64,000 nt of DNA from Neofusicoccum parvum (GCA_020912385.1 CP087209.1:2418001-2482000); one strand, 5' to 3'. Counted from the first letter of the stretch, positions 37,351-49,078 are shown. Notes: generated by a model not told the origin, from the letters alone. Made by a program: numbers and translations.

Positions 37351-38755
37351 TCAGCTTGTACGATTTTTGTTTGTTGGGTTACGATGAGAAAAGCGAGGAG
37401 ACGATCGTTTTGATGCACCAGTTTCATTTTATCCACCTCTCCATTCGCCTGGGGCGACCCGGAGTTCTTTCTTATCATGGCAACAATGAGTTTCCTTGTC
37501 CTTTTCCCAATGGCATAAGAGAGTCGGGGTGTTTGACTTCTAAGGGCGAAATGCGTACAGACTATCCGAGTTGATGCAATGGATTGAGCATGAATGATTG
37601 GATCAGGAATGGATGGGTCGGGATGGTACGGGAGGGACGCAAGAAGGGGTGGGAGGGAGGTGTGTTGTAGGTCTTTCTCCACAATGGTTGTGTCTTCTAT
37701 CTCATAGCGGAACCGGACTACTTACTTTCTTTCCTCTGTCCCTCTATTCTCAGACTCCTGTCCCCATCTTGCACGGTTTCCTCGGTTTTATGTCTACGCG
37801 CGGAATGCCATGCATGAGCGCAAAGAAATCATTCGGTCATCCAGTCATGCATCCCCCCAATCCTACCTTTCTCTGTGTATGTGTTTTTAGGAAAGTTCGC
37901 CTGGGGTTCTTTCTTTTCTTTATACAAGCAACGATGGCACAAATGACGCATGAACGAGTTCGTTTTGAATACAGAGGGTGTTGAAGTCCAGCAGGTTGGA
38001 CAGTTGGTTGAAGGATTTATCAGAAAGAGAACAGGCCCGCACAAAAGAGCGTGTATGTAGGAGGCCCTTTGCTTTTTATCATGGCGCAATGGCCAATGAT
38101 GAGGAAATGTTTCCTTCACCATGTTGCCGATTCGCGTTCGCATTTCACGACACGTCCGGCGTTTTTTTCCCAGCAGCATCTTAGACAAATTCTTCCGAGA
38201 GGACACCCTCTTTTCTCCACAACCATCTCCATCTTCTTGCCTCCTTCCCTCCTCCCCTTCGGAGCCGCCCGACCGGACGCGTCAGAACGCGCGCGCTCCC
38301 CGCCGGCCTCTGCTGAGGGTCACACGCGCAGGGGAGGGCGCAACCCGGCGCATTGACCGGCCGGCCGGCCGTCTCACGCGCGATCATTCCGGCTTTCTCC
38401 TCGCCCAAATCTCCCCATCTCTCCACGCGCCGCCCTGCTCCCCTTCCCTCCCCTCCCCTCCCCTCCCCACTTTTTACGGTGTGCGGAACGGGAAGGACCG
38501 CCCGGCAGGCAGGCAGAGGCAGGCAGGCAGACAACGTGCGCGCGAAGCCGAGTCGAGCTCCGGGCGCGACCACAGCCGCGCGCACGATTCGCCCATGCCG
38601 CCAATTTCTCTCGAGACCCTGCTCTTTCACTTACGTACGAATCGCTTTCTCCCTCAGCACCTCGTTTCCCGCGCCTCTTCCCTGGCCCTCAAGCACACGC
38701 GCCGGCCGGCGCGAGCTCTCCCTAACCCGCGCGTGCGCGCGCGCCGCGGCGCGGG
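37351..38755. other. PBS2 3' flank, non-coding
   Basis: Probable 3' UTR, then CT- and G-rich sequence. A (GGCAG)n-like stretch lies near 38504-38530 and CCCCTCCCCTCC near 38448-38468. No gene recognised. The 420-codon open frame from 38121 is rejected because it is carried by low-complexity and homopolymer sequence. Confidence 0.5.
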
Positions 38756-38893
38756 AGAAGCCTTCAGACGATTGAAGTTGCTCGCGCGCGCGGGTGATTG
38801 CCGTGGCCGTGGCCGTCGCGGAGGATGCCTTTCCGAGCGTCCAGCCCGCTGCCGGAGGTTGCCTTGCTGTCGACGTTTGACGGTCGACGACGG

Positions 38894-38897
<4 letters not shown>

Positions 38898-38926
<29 letters not shown>
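38898..38926. repeat. 29-nt poly-G tract
   Basis: Uninterrupted run of G on the + strand at the left edge of the repeat array. It could form a quadruplex, and is also a place where the assembly length may be wrong. Confidence 0.9.
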
Positions 38927-39141
38927 AAGACGGAACTGCCCGATGGGGAATGACGGCGAGCGTTTGGGCGGTGGAGCGACGGAGGGTGCCGGCCAAGCTC
39001 GGCGTGGGCGTGGTGGGTGGTGGGTGGTGGTGGTGAGGACGCCGTTTGGACGGTTGGGGAGACGCGAGGTGCGCTGGATTGGTGGGCTGCGGATCGGTGT
39101 CGGCCTTCTCTTGCTGCTCTGGCCTGGGCCTGGTTCCGGTT

Positions 39142-39153
39142 GCTGTTGTTGTT

Positions 39154-39188
<35 letters not shown>

Positions 39189-39190
39189 TG
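39142..39190. repeat. GTT/GTC trinucleotide microsatellite
   Basis: Tandem GTT then GTC triplets (about 15 units) in non-coding sequence within the left part of the array. Confidence 0.85.
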
Positions 39191-39539
39191 CGCCCGCGGA
39201 AGCGGCCGAAGCCGTTTGCTGGGCGGCCTTCTAGAAGGCGGCGGGTCGTCCGCCGTCTGCTTTGGGGGCTCCCGCAGAGGCGTCTGGAACCGCCGGGGGA
39301 CCAGGTGGTCGGTAGCACCTTCGAAGGAGCGAGGCCTGGCGGGCTTCGGCGTCTCTTGGCCTGGGGGGGACGGGCGGCGATGAAGAGTACCGCCGAGAAA
39401 GGATTCCGACGTTCGAAGTTGCGTCTGGTGTTGTTCCTGCAGTGCCAGTCGAGCCTGGCACGGGAGACTTACCTCGGCGCGGGAAGGAGTCCTGACCCAT
39501 TACGCGGTAGGCTACCGCGCACCTCGCGTTGGCTTTTGG

Positions 39540-39600
39540 CTTGCTTGCCTTTCATTTTTCATTTTTTATTTTCCCTTGGCTCCCCTCACTTGTTTTCTGC
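39540..39600 (+). promoter_or_regulatory. T-rich tract, possible promoter of an array transcript
   Basis: Isolated pyrimidine/T-rich stretch (TTTCATTTTTCATTTTTTAT) in otherwise very GC-rich sequence, just downstream of the first clear repeat copy. Such tracts mark many fungal promoters. This is only a candidate; no transcript is known from sequence alone. Confidence 0.25.
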
Positions 39601-41452
39601 GCGATTCCTTTGGTCCGCTAAGGCGACGGAGCCGTTTCTTGCTCGACCTGGGCCTATGGGAGTTTCTTGCATCACCGTACCAGAGGCGCGGGCGTTGCTC
39701 CGGTGGGCAAGAGAAAAAGAGCGAAAGGCGCGCCAACGACTGCTGCAAAGCCTTTCTCCGTGGCCACGAAGCCGATCGCCAGCAACGCGTGCGCGGCGCC
39801 GTGGGGACGTGCAGGAGCAAGCTTTCCCTCTGCGACGCCCGTCCAGCCCACGACAACACTTACTTAGCTGCATTCCGTGATTTGCAATTGTCTCTCGTCC
39901 CCCGTCTTGGCCGCTGTTCCTGGGCGATCTGGGCCACACGGCGGCAGCGGTCCGCGTGTGCCGAGAGCCAGCAGCGTCATCGCGGTTGTTGTGTGGGGTT
40001 TGGCGCTGGGGAGGCGTTTTTTGCCGTGCTCCCCCTCCGCGTTCTGGGCCTTCCAGAACGCGCGGGACCTCGTCGCCGCTGAGGCGGGTGGCTGCCCGGA
40101 ATGACCCCGTCCGACGTTCGACGCTGCTCGCTGCTCGCGTGCGGCCGTGACGCCCAGCGCGCAGGATCGTGTGGTGTGGCTTTTTGGTGGTGGGGACAGC
40201 GGCCGGGTCTATTGAATGGTCGAGGCAAGACAGCTGGCGGCCTTCGGGATGCTCCATCAGACGCTCGAGCTTGGGCGTGGGGATTACGAGAGACGAATCC
40301 GTGAGGCCCACGCGCCTGTGCTGGGGCGCAGGTAGTCAGTAGAAGGCAGCCGTTTGGCTGAAGTGTGGTCGGCCAGCCTTGCTGCGGCAAACCTTGCCGT
40401 CGCTGGGATTAAGCACGAGCAAGGGTTGTGCAGACGTCCGAGGTTGGCAGGGATCGCGGCGAGCGCGCTGCCTGCATGTGCCTGGGTGGCCGGACGGGGG
40501 AGTCGTGGGCTGCTCGAGAAGGGCCTGGCAAGGCAGGCTGGGGCCCGCCGCAGCAGCGCAGGATTTCACCAGACGTTCGAGGTTGATGCTGCCGCTGCCA
40601 GGCGCGTGCTGGAATGGGGCACATTCCTCTCAGAGGATACTTGATGCGGCAAAGTAGAGCAATCCTGCGCACCGCCAGACGTTCGACGTTGCGTGCGGTG
40701 GCCCTGGGGAGGTCCGCCAGCCCCGGCGCATCTGAGCGCCCTGGCCCTGGGCCGGCTGGTCTCCACAGCAGTGGTCGCAGCCGATAAACTTGCCGGTCGA
40801 CCCCGGGCCTCGGTGCACGGAAGGATTTTGCCAGACGTTCGAGGTTGTGCGCAAGGAACACCCCAAATGCCTTCTAGAAGGTCGAGCGCGGGACCGCACA
40901 CCAGCACTCAACCGTGTCCCGCGCCTCCCCACGCAGTGCCCGAAGCGGCAATCCTGGCCGCCAGATGCGTAGGCTAAGCTCCGAAGGATTCTTGCGACGT
41001 TCAAGGTTGCTGCGTCCGCACCGACAGTCGCGCCGTCTATACGGACGTACCTGCACATCGCCCGCGCGGGCCCTGGATGGCATGCACGCACCGCGCTCCG
41101 CTGCTGAGCATTAGATCCACCGAAGGAATGCCCTCTACGTTGGAAGTTGCGCAGGCCGGGGCGGCGGCGGCAGAAGCAAAGACGCCCCCGTGCATATGCC
41201 ACGCTCACGGCGACGGGGAGATGCTGGGGCGCGGGTGCGCGATGGGGTGGACCACACCAGTTTCCCGAATAGGCAAATGCAAGGGTGTGTAGACGTTCGA
41301 AGTTGCGCCGCCAGCGGTGACCCGTGTGCGGTGCAGACTCCCGCCTGGTACGGCCGTGTGGTAGATGCTGGCGGCGAAATCGAGTATCCCCGGAGGATTT
41401 CCCCGAGCGCAGCGCCCTGGCGGGCTGGGGTTGTGGGAAGAAGCAAGTGCGG

Positions 41453-41497
41453 AGGCTGAGGCTGAGGCTGCGGCTGCGGCTGCGGCTGCGGCTGCGA
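41453..41497. repeat. GGCTGA/GGCTGC hexanucleotide repeat
   Basis: Three GGCTGA-type then about five GGCTGC units inside one spacer of the array. It sits close to a decayed core at 41390, and the local interval is longer than usual (233 bp to the next core). Confidence 0.85.
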
Positions 41498-44400
41498 AAA
41501 GGAGCACGACTGCAAGGCCAGAAGGCACGACGAGGCGCGGCAGGGGTTGGGCAAAGGTCGGTGTGCCGGTGGCTACCTGACGTGGCCGAGGACGCAGCCG
41601 GGGACCTGCGGACAGGCCCCCTGAAGGATGCAACGCGACGTTCGACGCTGCCGTTGTCTCTATCAGTTTTTGCTTTTTGCCTGCGCGGCGGGAGAAAGGT
41701 TAAAAGGGCCCCCGGGTATCACGATCCTGCAGATCCTGGAGCGCGCCGCGGCGAGCAGCCGCCTCTCTCAATCGCGCCCCGATGCGGCAACCCACGCGGC
41801 CCACTTAATCAATTAGGCTCGCAAGGATTTTTGCGACGTCCGAAGTTGCGCTGCGCGTGGTCCGTGGAGGGCGCATCGTGAGAGGGGAGGTCTGTGGGGA
41901 GAAGTATACCACCTATCTCAAACGGAGGCGCGGAGTACGACATCGGCCCGGCCAGCGGTGCCACACGTGCATGTCCATCCTGAGGGATCCGGCATCCTCC
42001 CACTGCACATGCGTGGAGCGCGCTGAGAGGCGCGACTGCGTGGTCAGTTCGCAGAGCACTGCACGGTTCGGGGCGAGCGGACTTAGCTGCACCACAGGCC
42101 CGGCCGTAGGCCCAGCCTGCCCAGCTGCCCCGGCGAGGCAGGATGGTTCACGATGGCACGCTGGCGCTGCTTTGGAGAGCTGATGCGAGCTTCGTAGCCT
42201 CAGCCTCGGCGCCATTGTGGAGCTCGCCAGCCGGAAGGACCCTTCAGACGTTCAAAGATGCTGCCAACCACGGACTTCCCCACATCGTGAGGGTCGAGAA
42301 CGCGGTGCGCTTGTCCAGGACGTCATGCCGGCTGCTTCAGACGTTCGACGGCCGTCTTGGACCCCACCGACAGCCTGGAAAAGACTTCAGCCGCATGCTC
42401 GATTGGGAAGTCGTCAAGCGCTTCGGGGCCTTCCATCAGCCACTGCGCAGTGCCAGCATGGAAAGGACTCCTTTCCGGCCCTCCAAGACGATCTTGGACT
42501 GCGCTTAAGATTCATGAAGAGTTAAGCCACGTCGCCCACAAGGGGGCCGCGTGTGCCAGCAACAGCCAGGTTCGGAATGGGAAGGCCATTAGCGTTCGAA
42601 CCATGATGGTTCCTGCAGCGATACTCACATGGAAGGATTTTTGCTACGTTCGAAGTTCCCAGTGCTTCCAAGGCTCCCGTGTGGGCGCGAGTGACGGCCC
42701 GGCCAGCAACGGAACGACGGTTGATGTCCAAGAGCCTCCGTCGGCCATGGCGCCGCACCAGCCCCATGGTCGCTCTTCCGGTCACAACGCTTTGTCCATC
42801 AGCTAAGTACCAAGAAAGCAAAGAAGATCCTCCCGCCTTTGCTGCGTTCAAAGTTCTTCTTTGAAGAAAGCTAAAGATAATTGAAGACGGGGGGCCCCAC
42901 CAGTAGGAAACCAATAGTGTTGAAGCCCGGGCCGGATTGGCAATTGCCGTCCCGGGATGCCGTGGTCCACAATCACTCGCCGAACAACAGTGACCGGGGA
43001 GGAGTTTTTGCTGCGTTCGAGGTTCCTCCTGTGGGCTGTGCCAGTACAGGCAATTCACCAAGCCGGGACCGTGACATCCCCACGTCGGGGTAAGTGAAGC
43101 CCGGATTTGGAATGAATTCCCCGAGAGAGCAGGCCCTTCAGCAGCCACCGAGCGGTCATGACACGGGAGGATTTTTGCTATGTTCGAAGTTCTTTCAACA
43201 GACTACTCCTACTGTAGATAGAGTGACAAGTTAATGCTCCAGGCATTCCCAACCTGGGATGGGAAACCGATACCGAGGGATCATCAAGGTCTCTGACCAG
43301 CCACCAGGCAGGAGTAACCGGGGAGGATTTTTACCTACGTCCAAAGTTATTGCAATAGGATATACTAAAGTAGATTCGTTTCAAGCCAGAACTCTCTTTA
43401 CCCTACGCCTGCAACAGAAGGCCGTGGCCGTCAGCAACTTCGTGATATCCGGCCAGCCACAATAGCAATAGTTGCACGGAAGGATCCTTCCTGCGTTCGA
43501 AGTTGTTCACGCAGACCATACCACCGAGTCCGCTAGAAGGGGATCCAAAGTGTCCGCGTCTCCAGAATTGAGATGTCAGTGCTCTCCATACCATCGGTGT
43601 CTCCCATAATCCACCGCGGCCCCGAGCACCCGGGCAGGATCCGTCCCTATGTTCGAAGTTGTCCCATAGACCTCAGGGCCAGGCCAGACACAGCATTGGT
43701 CCCGGAAATATGCGTACTTGGAGCCCACTCACGCCTGCAATCGGGACTAGAAGACTGATGGGCTCTCGAAGTCGGTCTTCCACAAGCCCACCAGGGTTCC
43801 AGGAACCTGGAAAGGATTCTTACCTACGTTCGAAGGTGCCATCTGGAGCACCGCTAGAAAGAAACTAAGAACGCAAAAGATTTCTCCACGGGGATTCAGG
43901 AAGGCCGGGGAAACCACCAGAGCGTAGCTCGCAGTCGGAGTGAAGCAGTGGTCAAGCCACGGGGGGCTGGACGGCAACAATTGCCTCGTGCGAAGTTGCT
44001 CTGGGTATAGGGCCAAGGATGGATCAGAACGGGGCAGCTCCATGTTGCGGAGAAAGGCCTATCAGGTTTGGGATGGAGCGACGATTGCCGTCCAGCCCAC
44101 AAGCAAAACGCGGCCATCCTGAGGCCTGAGCTTGGTATCCCACCGGCCGCGCAAGCAGTAGCAGAGCGGTAGTCAGATCCTTTCCTCTTTCCTACGTTGG
44201 AAGTTGACTCAGGCTTACGACGCCAAGGAGCGAGGTATGAGGGATAAAGTATCGTGAGCGCCAAAAGGTGCTCGACGACGTGGGCGTAGCTGCTTGGGCG
44301 GTAATAGTTGCTCAAGGACCCCGGACCCGTCGAGCCACCGGGGTCATGGCAAAGAATCCTTCCATCGCTCCTACGTCGAAAGTTGTTCCTCCAGACCACG

Positions 44401-44868
44401 CCAATCGGCACGGTGCAGCGGGCAAGTATCCGAGTGCAGTCAAGGCCACTCCGATATCGCGGGCGCAGCAGCATGGACGATGCGGTTTCCCTGGGACCCG
44501 CCGCATGAGCTCAGACGTGAGACCCTGGAAGGATTCTTGCTGCGTTCGAAGTTGGCGGACGGGAGCCGTCAAAGGGTTCGCTCGCAGAGGGCGGGAGCAC
44601 GTCAGATGTTCCGGAACGCGGAGCGCCTGCGGCAGCGTGCTTGCAAAGGCTCTCTAAGCCAGCCACCGCGCAAGAACGCGCTCGAAGGATCTTTGCTGTG
44701 TTCGAGCATGGCAGACCGAACCCCCGAGGCCAGACGACCACGACGTTCGAGCACGCACGGCCGCCGTTCGAGAACACGAGGTGCTGGGAACGGACGAGGG
44801 CCGACGAATCGACCGGCGCCACGGGCGCGCTGGGGAGAAGGAAGGATCCAGTGCTACGTTCGACGTTG

Positions 44869-45852
44869 AGCGCGGCGGCGGCAGGGAGGCTGCAACAGTG
44901 CAAATCAACACCGGCCCTCCGCCAGCCACGACGCCCGTCAGTGATGAGTAACCGCAGTTCCTTCGTCATCCCACGCGTCGCCAGGTCGCCTACCCGCCCG
45001 CTCGCCTGGTGGCGTCGGTGGGATCGCCAGGCGTTGGCAGGATTCCAGACCGAATCCTTCCCTCCCCCTTCCTTAGCGTTCCGCGCAACCAGCGTGCTCC
45101 CACCGCGCACCGCACGCACCGCACGCACCGAGCATCAGCGCTCCAGCGACGGCCTAAAAGGCGCCCCCGGGGAAACACCCGCACCACCCCAGCCAAACAC
45201 GTTAGCATGCCAGACGGGAAGCGTGCCAAAACGCCATATCGAACGACTATTTGATTCCGCGAGACGACGAAACCAGCCGCGGTTTAACGAAGTAGTGCCG
45301 CGAGCTTTTTATAGGCCGCGCCCTGGATACAGATACCCGATCGGGACGCAGGCCAGAGACAGCCAGCCTTAGGCCCCGAGAGAGGCGTGCCTGGGGCAGC
45401 GGGAATTCTTCTAGCCCGCAACCGCAACCCCACCGGAGGCTGCCAGACGACCGTCGGTGACGGCATGTAGCGCGTCACACAGACCTGTCTGGATCGTTCG
45501 ATCCGCATCGGCGTTGCGACACACACCTGGAGGCCGCCTCCAACATGATCGAGGCTTGCGCACGCACATCGCCGTGACGACTGCCCGGTCCGACTAGCAT
45601 GAATCCAAATCTGCATTAGAAAGCCCTGTGAGGAATATTCCGCTGCTACCTTTCTCTGCCCGCTTCTGTACAATGAATTTTGGATCGAAGATATCGAAGC
45701 CCCCACTAACGAAGAAATAAGGAGTCTCGAGGAACAAACGCGCAGCACAAAACGAAGAACCCAGCAGTGGCAGAGCAGCAGCCTTCTTTGCCTCGAAACG
45801 CCTAACCAATGCATACCAATCATACACTCAAAGGCCGCGGCGTCAACCCCCA
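44869..45852. other. Array right flank and SEC63 3' flank
   Basis: After the last clear core the motif fades; a faint GGCAGGATTCC / TAGCGTTCCGCG trace is seen near 45037-45085. The rest is probable SEC63 3' UTR and spacer. No gene is supported. Confidence 0.5.
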
Positions 45853-48157
45853 CTACTCCTCGTCCGTGTCGGTGTCGGTGTCCGTCTCGCTGGTGTCCGT
45901 CTCCTCATCTCCCTCCGTGTCACTGCCGCTCGACTCCTCGACGCGACGGACCTTGGGCTTCTTGACCTCGCCGCCCTTCATGGCAGCCATCTGTCCTGCT
46001 AGGGTATCTGCGTGTCTGTTAATATTGCTTCGAGAGACTGAGCAGGGCCGTTTGCGCTTACCTTCATCCGGTTCGCTGATCTCCTCTTCCTCCTCGATCT
46101 CCGCCGCCTTTGACGCGTCGTCGACAACCAGCATGACATCCATCTTGGTATCCATGCCAACGTAGCTGTCACACACAAGGTGCATGGTGAACTTGTATTG
46201 GCCAGGCTGGGGCGGGGCACCGAACTGCATCTTTAGAGTCTGGACGTTGTAGGTCGGGTTGCCCTGCTCATCGAACAGCGGCTTGTCGAACTTGGTGAAC
46301 GTGAACGGGGGAACTGCGATCTTGGCTTGTCTGCTGTCGGCTAGGAAAACATGCCATCTCGGAGAGTGGTCCCTGGCGAAGTACGGAGCGAATGCAAGCG
46401 GGGGCTGACCAGCCGATTCAGCCTTCTTGGCCTCCTCAGCCTCCACACCCTTCTTGCGGCCATGAAGAGCATCCAAGTCACCTTCCTTGGGGTCCACATC
46501 CTCGAGATCCTTCTCGCTGACAGCTGGAACGTTGGTGGAACCGGGAGGAATGATACGGGCCTTGACGACGAATTGAACCAAGCTGCTGGGAATGATGACC
46601 TTCTCGCCCAGAACCTTGAAAAATGCCTTTTCGACTTGCAAATGCGGAAGCTGGCTGGCAACCTTCTCGGCGGTGGCGTACTGGCTCTCCGACAGAAGAC
46701 CGGGGCCAATCGCGCGGCGACGTCTCTCATCAGCAGGCAGGTGCATGAAATCCTGCACACTCAAGTGTACCCTTGCGCTGTCGCCTTCAACTGCGCGAAC
46801 AACCGAGGGAGTGAAACCAGGAAGTTGAAGAAGCGGCGAGGAAGCGGGAGGAATAGCCTGGAGAATGTTTTGCGAGGTATGGTACGAAGACAGGATAGGC
46901 GGGGTGTTCCCGTAGGCGAGGCCAACAGCGAAGAAAGCGTCGTTGAGCTTGTGGGCGATGGGCGCAACCTCGAACTTTTCTGGAGTAAGTTAGCAGAGTT
47001 GCTTGAGAAGGCAAAAGGACAGGCGCAGGCCATACCGGCATTAAGTGTGGGATCCTCAAGCTCCACGCGTCCAAGATAAGCCCAGAGCAGAGCAAGAGCC
47101 TTCCTGCGCGCGCCTTCGTCCAGCTCCTCCAAAGTCCGACGATCCTTGACACTGAGACCTCCAGCGAGCGGCGAAAGCTCGCCCTCCTGGAAGAGCTTCG
47201 ACTCGACCTTTGACAATCCAGCCTCTGCCTTGTGGCCTCTGAGCGCCTCCTCAAATTCGGTTCCGGTGGCGAGAGCGGCAAGGACACCGCCCTCGTTCAG
47301 ATCAGGCTTGTATTCCTTGAAGATGTTGCCAGCACTGGAGACCAGGACCTTTTCCTTGGTGACGCGCTGGGTGCCGTACCACCACTTGCCAACCAGGTAG
47401 GGCAGTACAACGCCCAGGACAATTCCATAGCCAAGCAAGACATATCTGCCGTGACCCTCGGTGACGATCCACTTGGGAAGAGCGATACCAATGCTGAAGC
47501 TCTGCTTGCCGTCGGGATGACCGTATTGCAGATAGTTGTTGCGGACTTCCTCGTCGGTAAGCGCCTTGAAGGCCTTGGTGAATTCGACCCATTGGTCGTT
47601 GATGGCCTCTATGGTCAAGTTCTTTGCCGGATCGGGCTGCAGCTTGTCGGGATGGTGGGTGAGGGAGAGTTTGCGGTAGAACGACTTGATCTGCTTCTCT
47701 GTCGCAGACTGCAGGCCGTTAGTGGGAGTAGCTGCAGATTGCATGGAGCGCACTTACCCTTGAGACCCCCAGAACCTCATAAGGATCCCAAATCTTGGGC
47801 ACGGTCCGCGCAGTCACGACCATGAGGTAGACCATCCATGCCATGACCAGCCAGCCGCCGGAAGCGAGCAGGATCCTTCCCAGCTTGCGCTCCTGCCTGC
47901 GCAGCTTCTTGCGCTGACCATCGATGAGGTCAACATGCTCGGGGGCAAAGTCGGACTGTATTCTCGGAGCGGTATTCTCGAGGTCCTTGCTGCGGGTGAG
48001 GAGCGAGATGGTGGTCGGAATGGTTACCAGACCGGTGATGGTGATGACGAAGTAGGGGAAGAATTGTCCCTATGACTGGAGTCAGTGTGTGGGTTGGGTG
48101 CGGGAGCGGGGCGCAAACGGCGCGTACCTGTTCGTCATAGTTGTAGTCGGTAGACAT
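45853..48157 (-). CDS. SEC63: Sec63, ER protein-translocation subunit
   Basis: Five exons: 48128-48157, 47758-48069, 47036-47708, 46062-46979, 45853-46007, totalling 2,088 nt and 695 residues in phase. Sec63 joins the Sec61 channel with Sec62 and, through a lumenal J domain, recruits BiP/Kar2 for post-translational import. Visible parts: MSTDYNYDEQGQFFPYF; membrane segment 1 at about 14-35; segment 2 at about 72-95 (WLVMAWMVYLMVV); J domain DPYEVLGVSRSATEKQIK from 105 with HPD at 133-135; the Sec63 signature YGHPDGKQSF; segment 3 at 203-225; then the Brl/Sec63 domain to about 640, and an acidic tail (SDTEGDEETDTSETDTDTD) that in yeast binds Sec62. The 54-nt last intron is in frame without a stop, so retention would be translatable (see findings). 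Confidence 0.96.
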
Positions 48158-49078
48158 AATGAACGGCGGTGTCCCGGAGGGACGACGAGGCGGAAGCGAC
48201 GCTGCTCAGACAGGCAGAAATTGCGTGGAGGAGGCGACTGTACGCGTGCGGCTGTACAGGAAAATTCAGGCGTTGCTGGCCCGGAAATGTGGCATGTTCT
48301 GGGTGTCGTATCGAAGGGGACCGGGAAGTTCACCTTTCAACTGAACAGGTGTCTTGCGCTCGAGCTCCGGCTCTGCGAATGACAGCCGCACAGCGCCAAG
48401 GCCCCGCCACGTGATGGCGCGCTTCCACCCATCGCCGCGAGCCATCGCAGCAAGAAATGCCTGGAGGGCGCTGGTGAGCTGGAGCCCTGCAGGATACCAA
48501 TGCAGGTGCTTCTCTGCCCTCCAACGGCTGCTGACCTTCCCAAGCAATAATTTGCACTGCTCGAAGACGCCGTCTGGCAATGGTGTCTTCGGCGCTGTTG
48601 CAAGCGCGACACCTTGCAAGCACGGCCTCACAGCCGCAGATCCCTCCACAGGGCAATTCGGAGAGCAGTCTGAATTCTAAACTTGGTTGCGCATCAAAGC
48701 GCTGTTTCCTAATTCGCCACGGTCTCTCATGCTCTCGTGCCCTGGTGTTCGACAATACTTGGCGCCAAGGGCCGCCGAAAGCCCTGTTCAAAGGCAGCCG
48801 ATGGAGACTCGGGATGTGCAAGAGGGATGCGGGAGTGGAAGCAGAGGAGCTGGCCTACGAACACTCTTTTTTCCCGCCTTCTCGGGAGAAGGCGAGGTTG
48901 AAAGAAGCGCGCAGTGTTGCGCACCGCACGGCGGCACAGCCCGGAACGGGCAAGCGCAAGGGCGAACCTCGGAAAAACTAAGCGGCCGCCCACACTTCTC
49001 CAAAAAGCCCTTTGCATCGTCTCCGCCCTGCGACAACCACGACGACGACCGACAGCCGACGACGACAAGTTGCCCACC
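48158..49078. promoter_or_regulatory. Divergent SEC63 / RPS18 promoter region
   Basis: 920 bp between the divergent starts of SEC63 (48157, minus) and RPS18 (49079, plus). CT- and CGACGACGACC-rich leader sequence precedes RPS18. I cannot assign factor sites with confidence. Long open frames on both strands are composition-driven. Confidence 0.5.

Larger units (their letters stand above)
38756..44868 (+). repeat. Direct-repeat array: about 30 copies of a 28-nt motif, mostly every 140-205 bp
   Basis: Each core has a left half like GGAAGGATTTTTGC followed directly by a right half like TACGTTCGAAGTTG. Clear copies start near 39397, 40098, 40421, 40561, 40660, 40819, 40983, 41122, 41281, 41623, 41821, 42233, 42318, 42631, 42822, 42998, 43165, 43321, 43478, 43634, 43809, 43971, 44175, 44353, 44527, 44684 and 44840. 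Decayed ones lie near 38756, 38852, 40008, 41390, 42460 and 44741. All point the same way. From 42631 onward the spacing is 156-204 bp, mean about 170. Spacers are largely unique but share a weak CAGCCACC about 15-30 nt before many cores. The array fills the convergent gap between PBS2 and SEC63. Function unknown. Confidence 0.9.

Noticed and set aside
38121..39383. 420-codon open frame on the + strand
   Set aside because: Runs through a poly-G tract, trinucleotide repeats and CT-rich flank; the product is low-complexity Arg/Gly with no domain.
40409..44474. Minus-strand frames through the array that repeatedly read TSNVxKIL or NFERxKNP
   Set aside because: These are simply the reverse complement of the repeated core in two frames. 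Spacing is not a multiple of three, stops are frequent between cores, and spacers show no codon bias, so the array is not a repeat-protein gene.
38756..44868. tRNA-like B box, because the core contains GTTCGAA
   Set aside because: The full GGTTCGANTCC is not matched, no A box lies at the right distance, and no cloverleaf can be drawn around any copy.
38756..44868. CRISPR array
   Set aside because: Eukaryotic context, spacers of about 130-180 bp instead of about 30, core too variable, and no cas genes.
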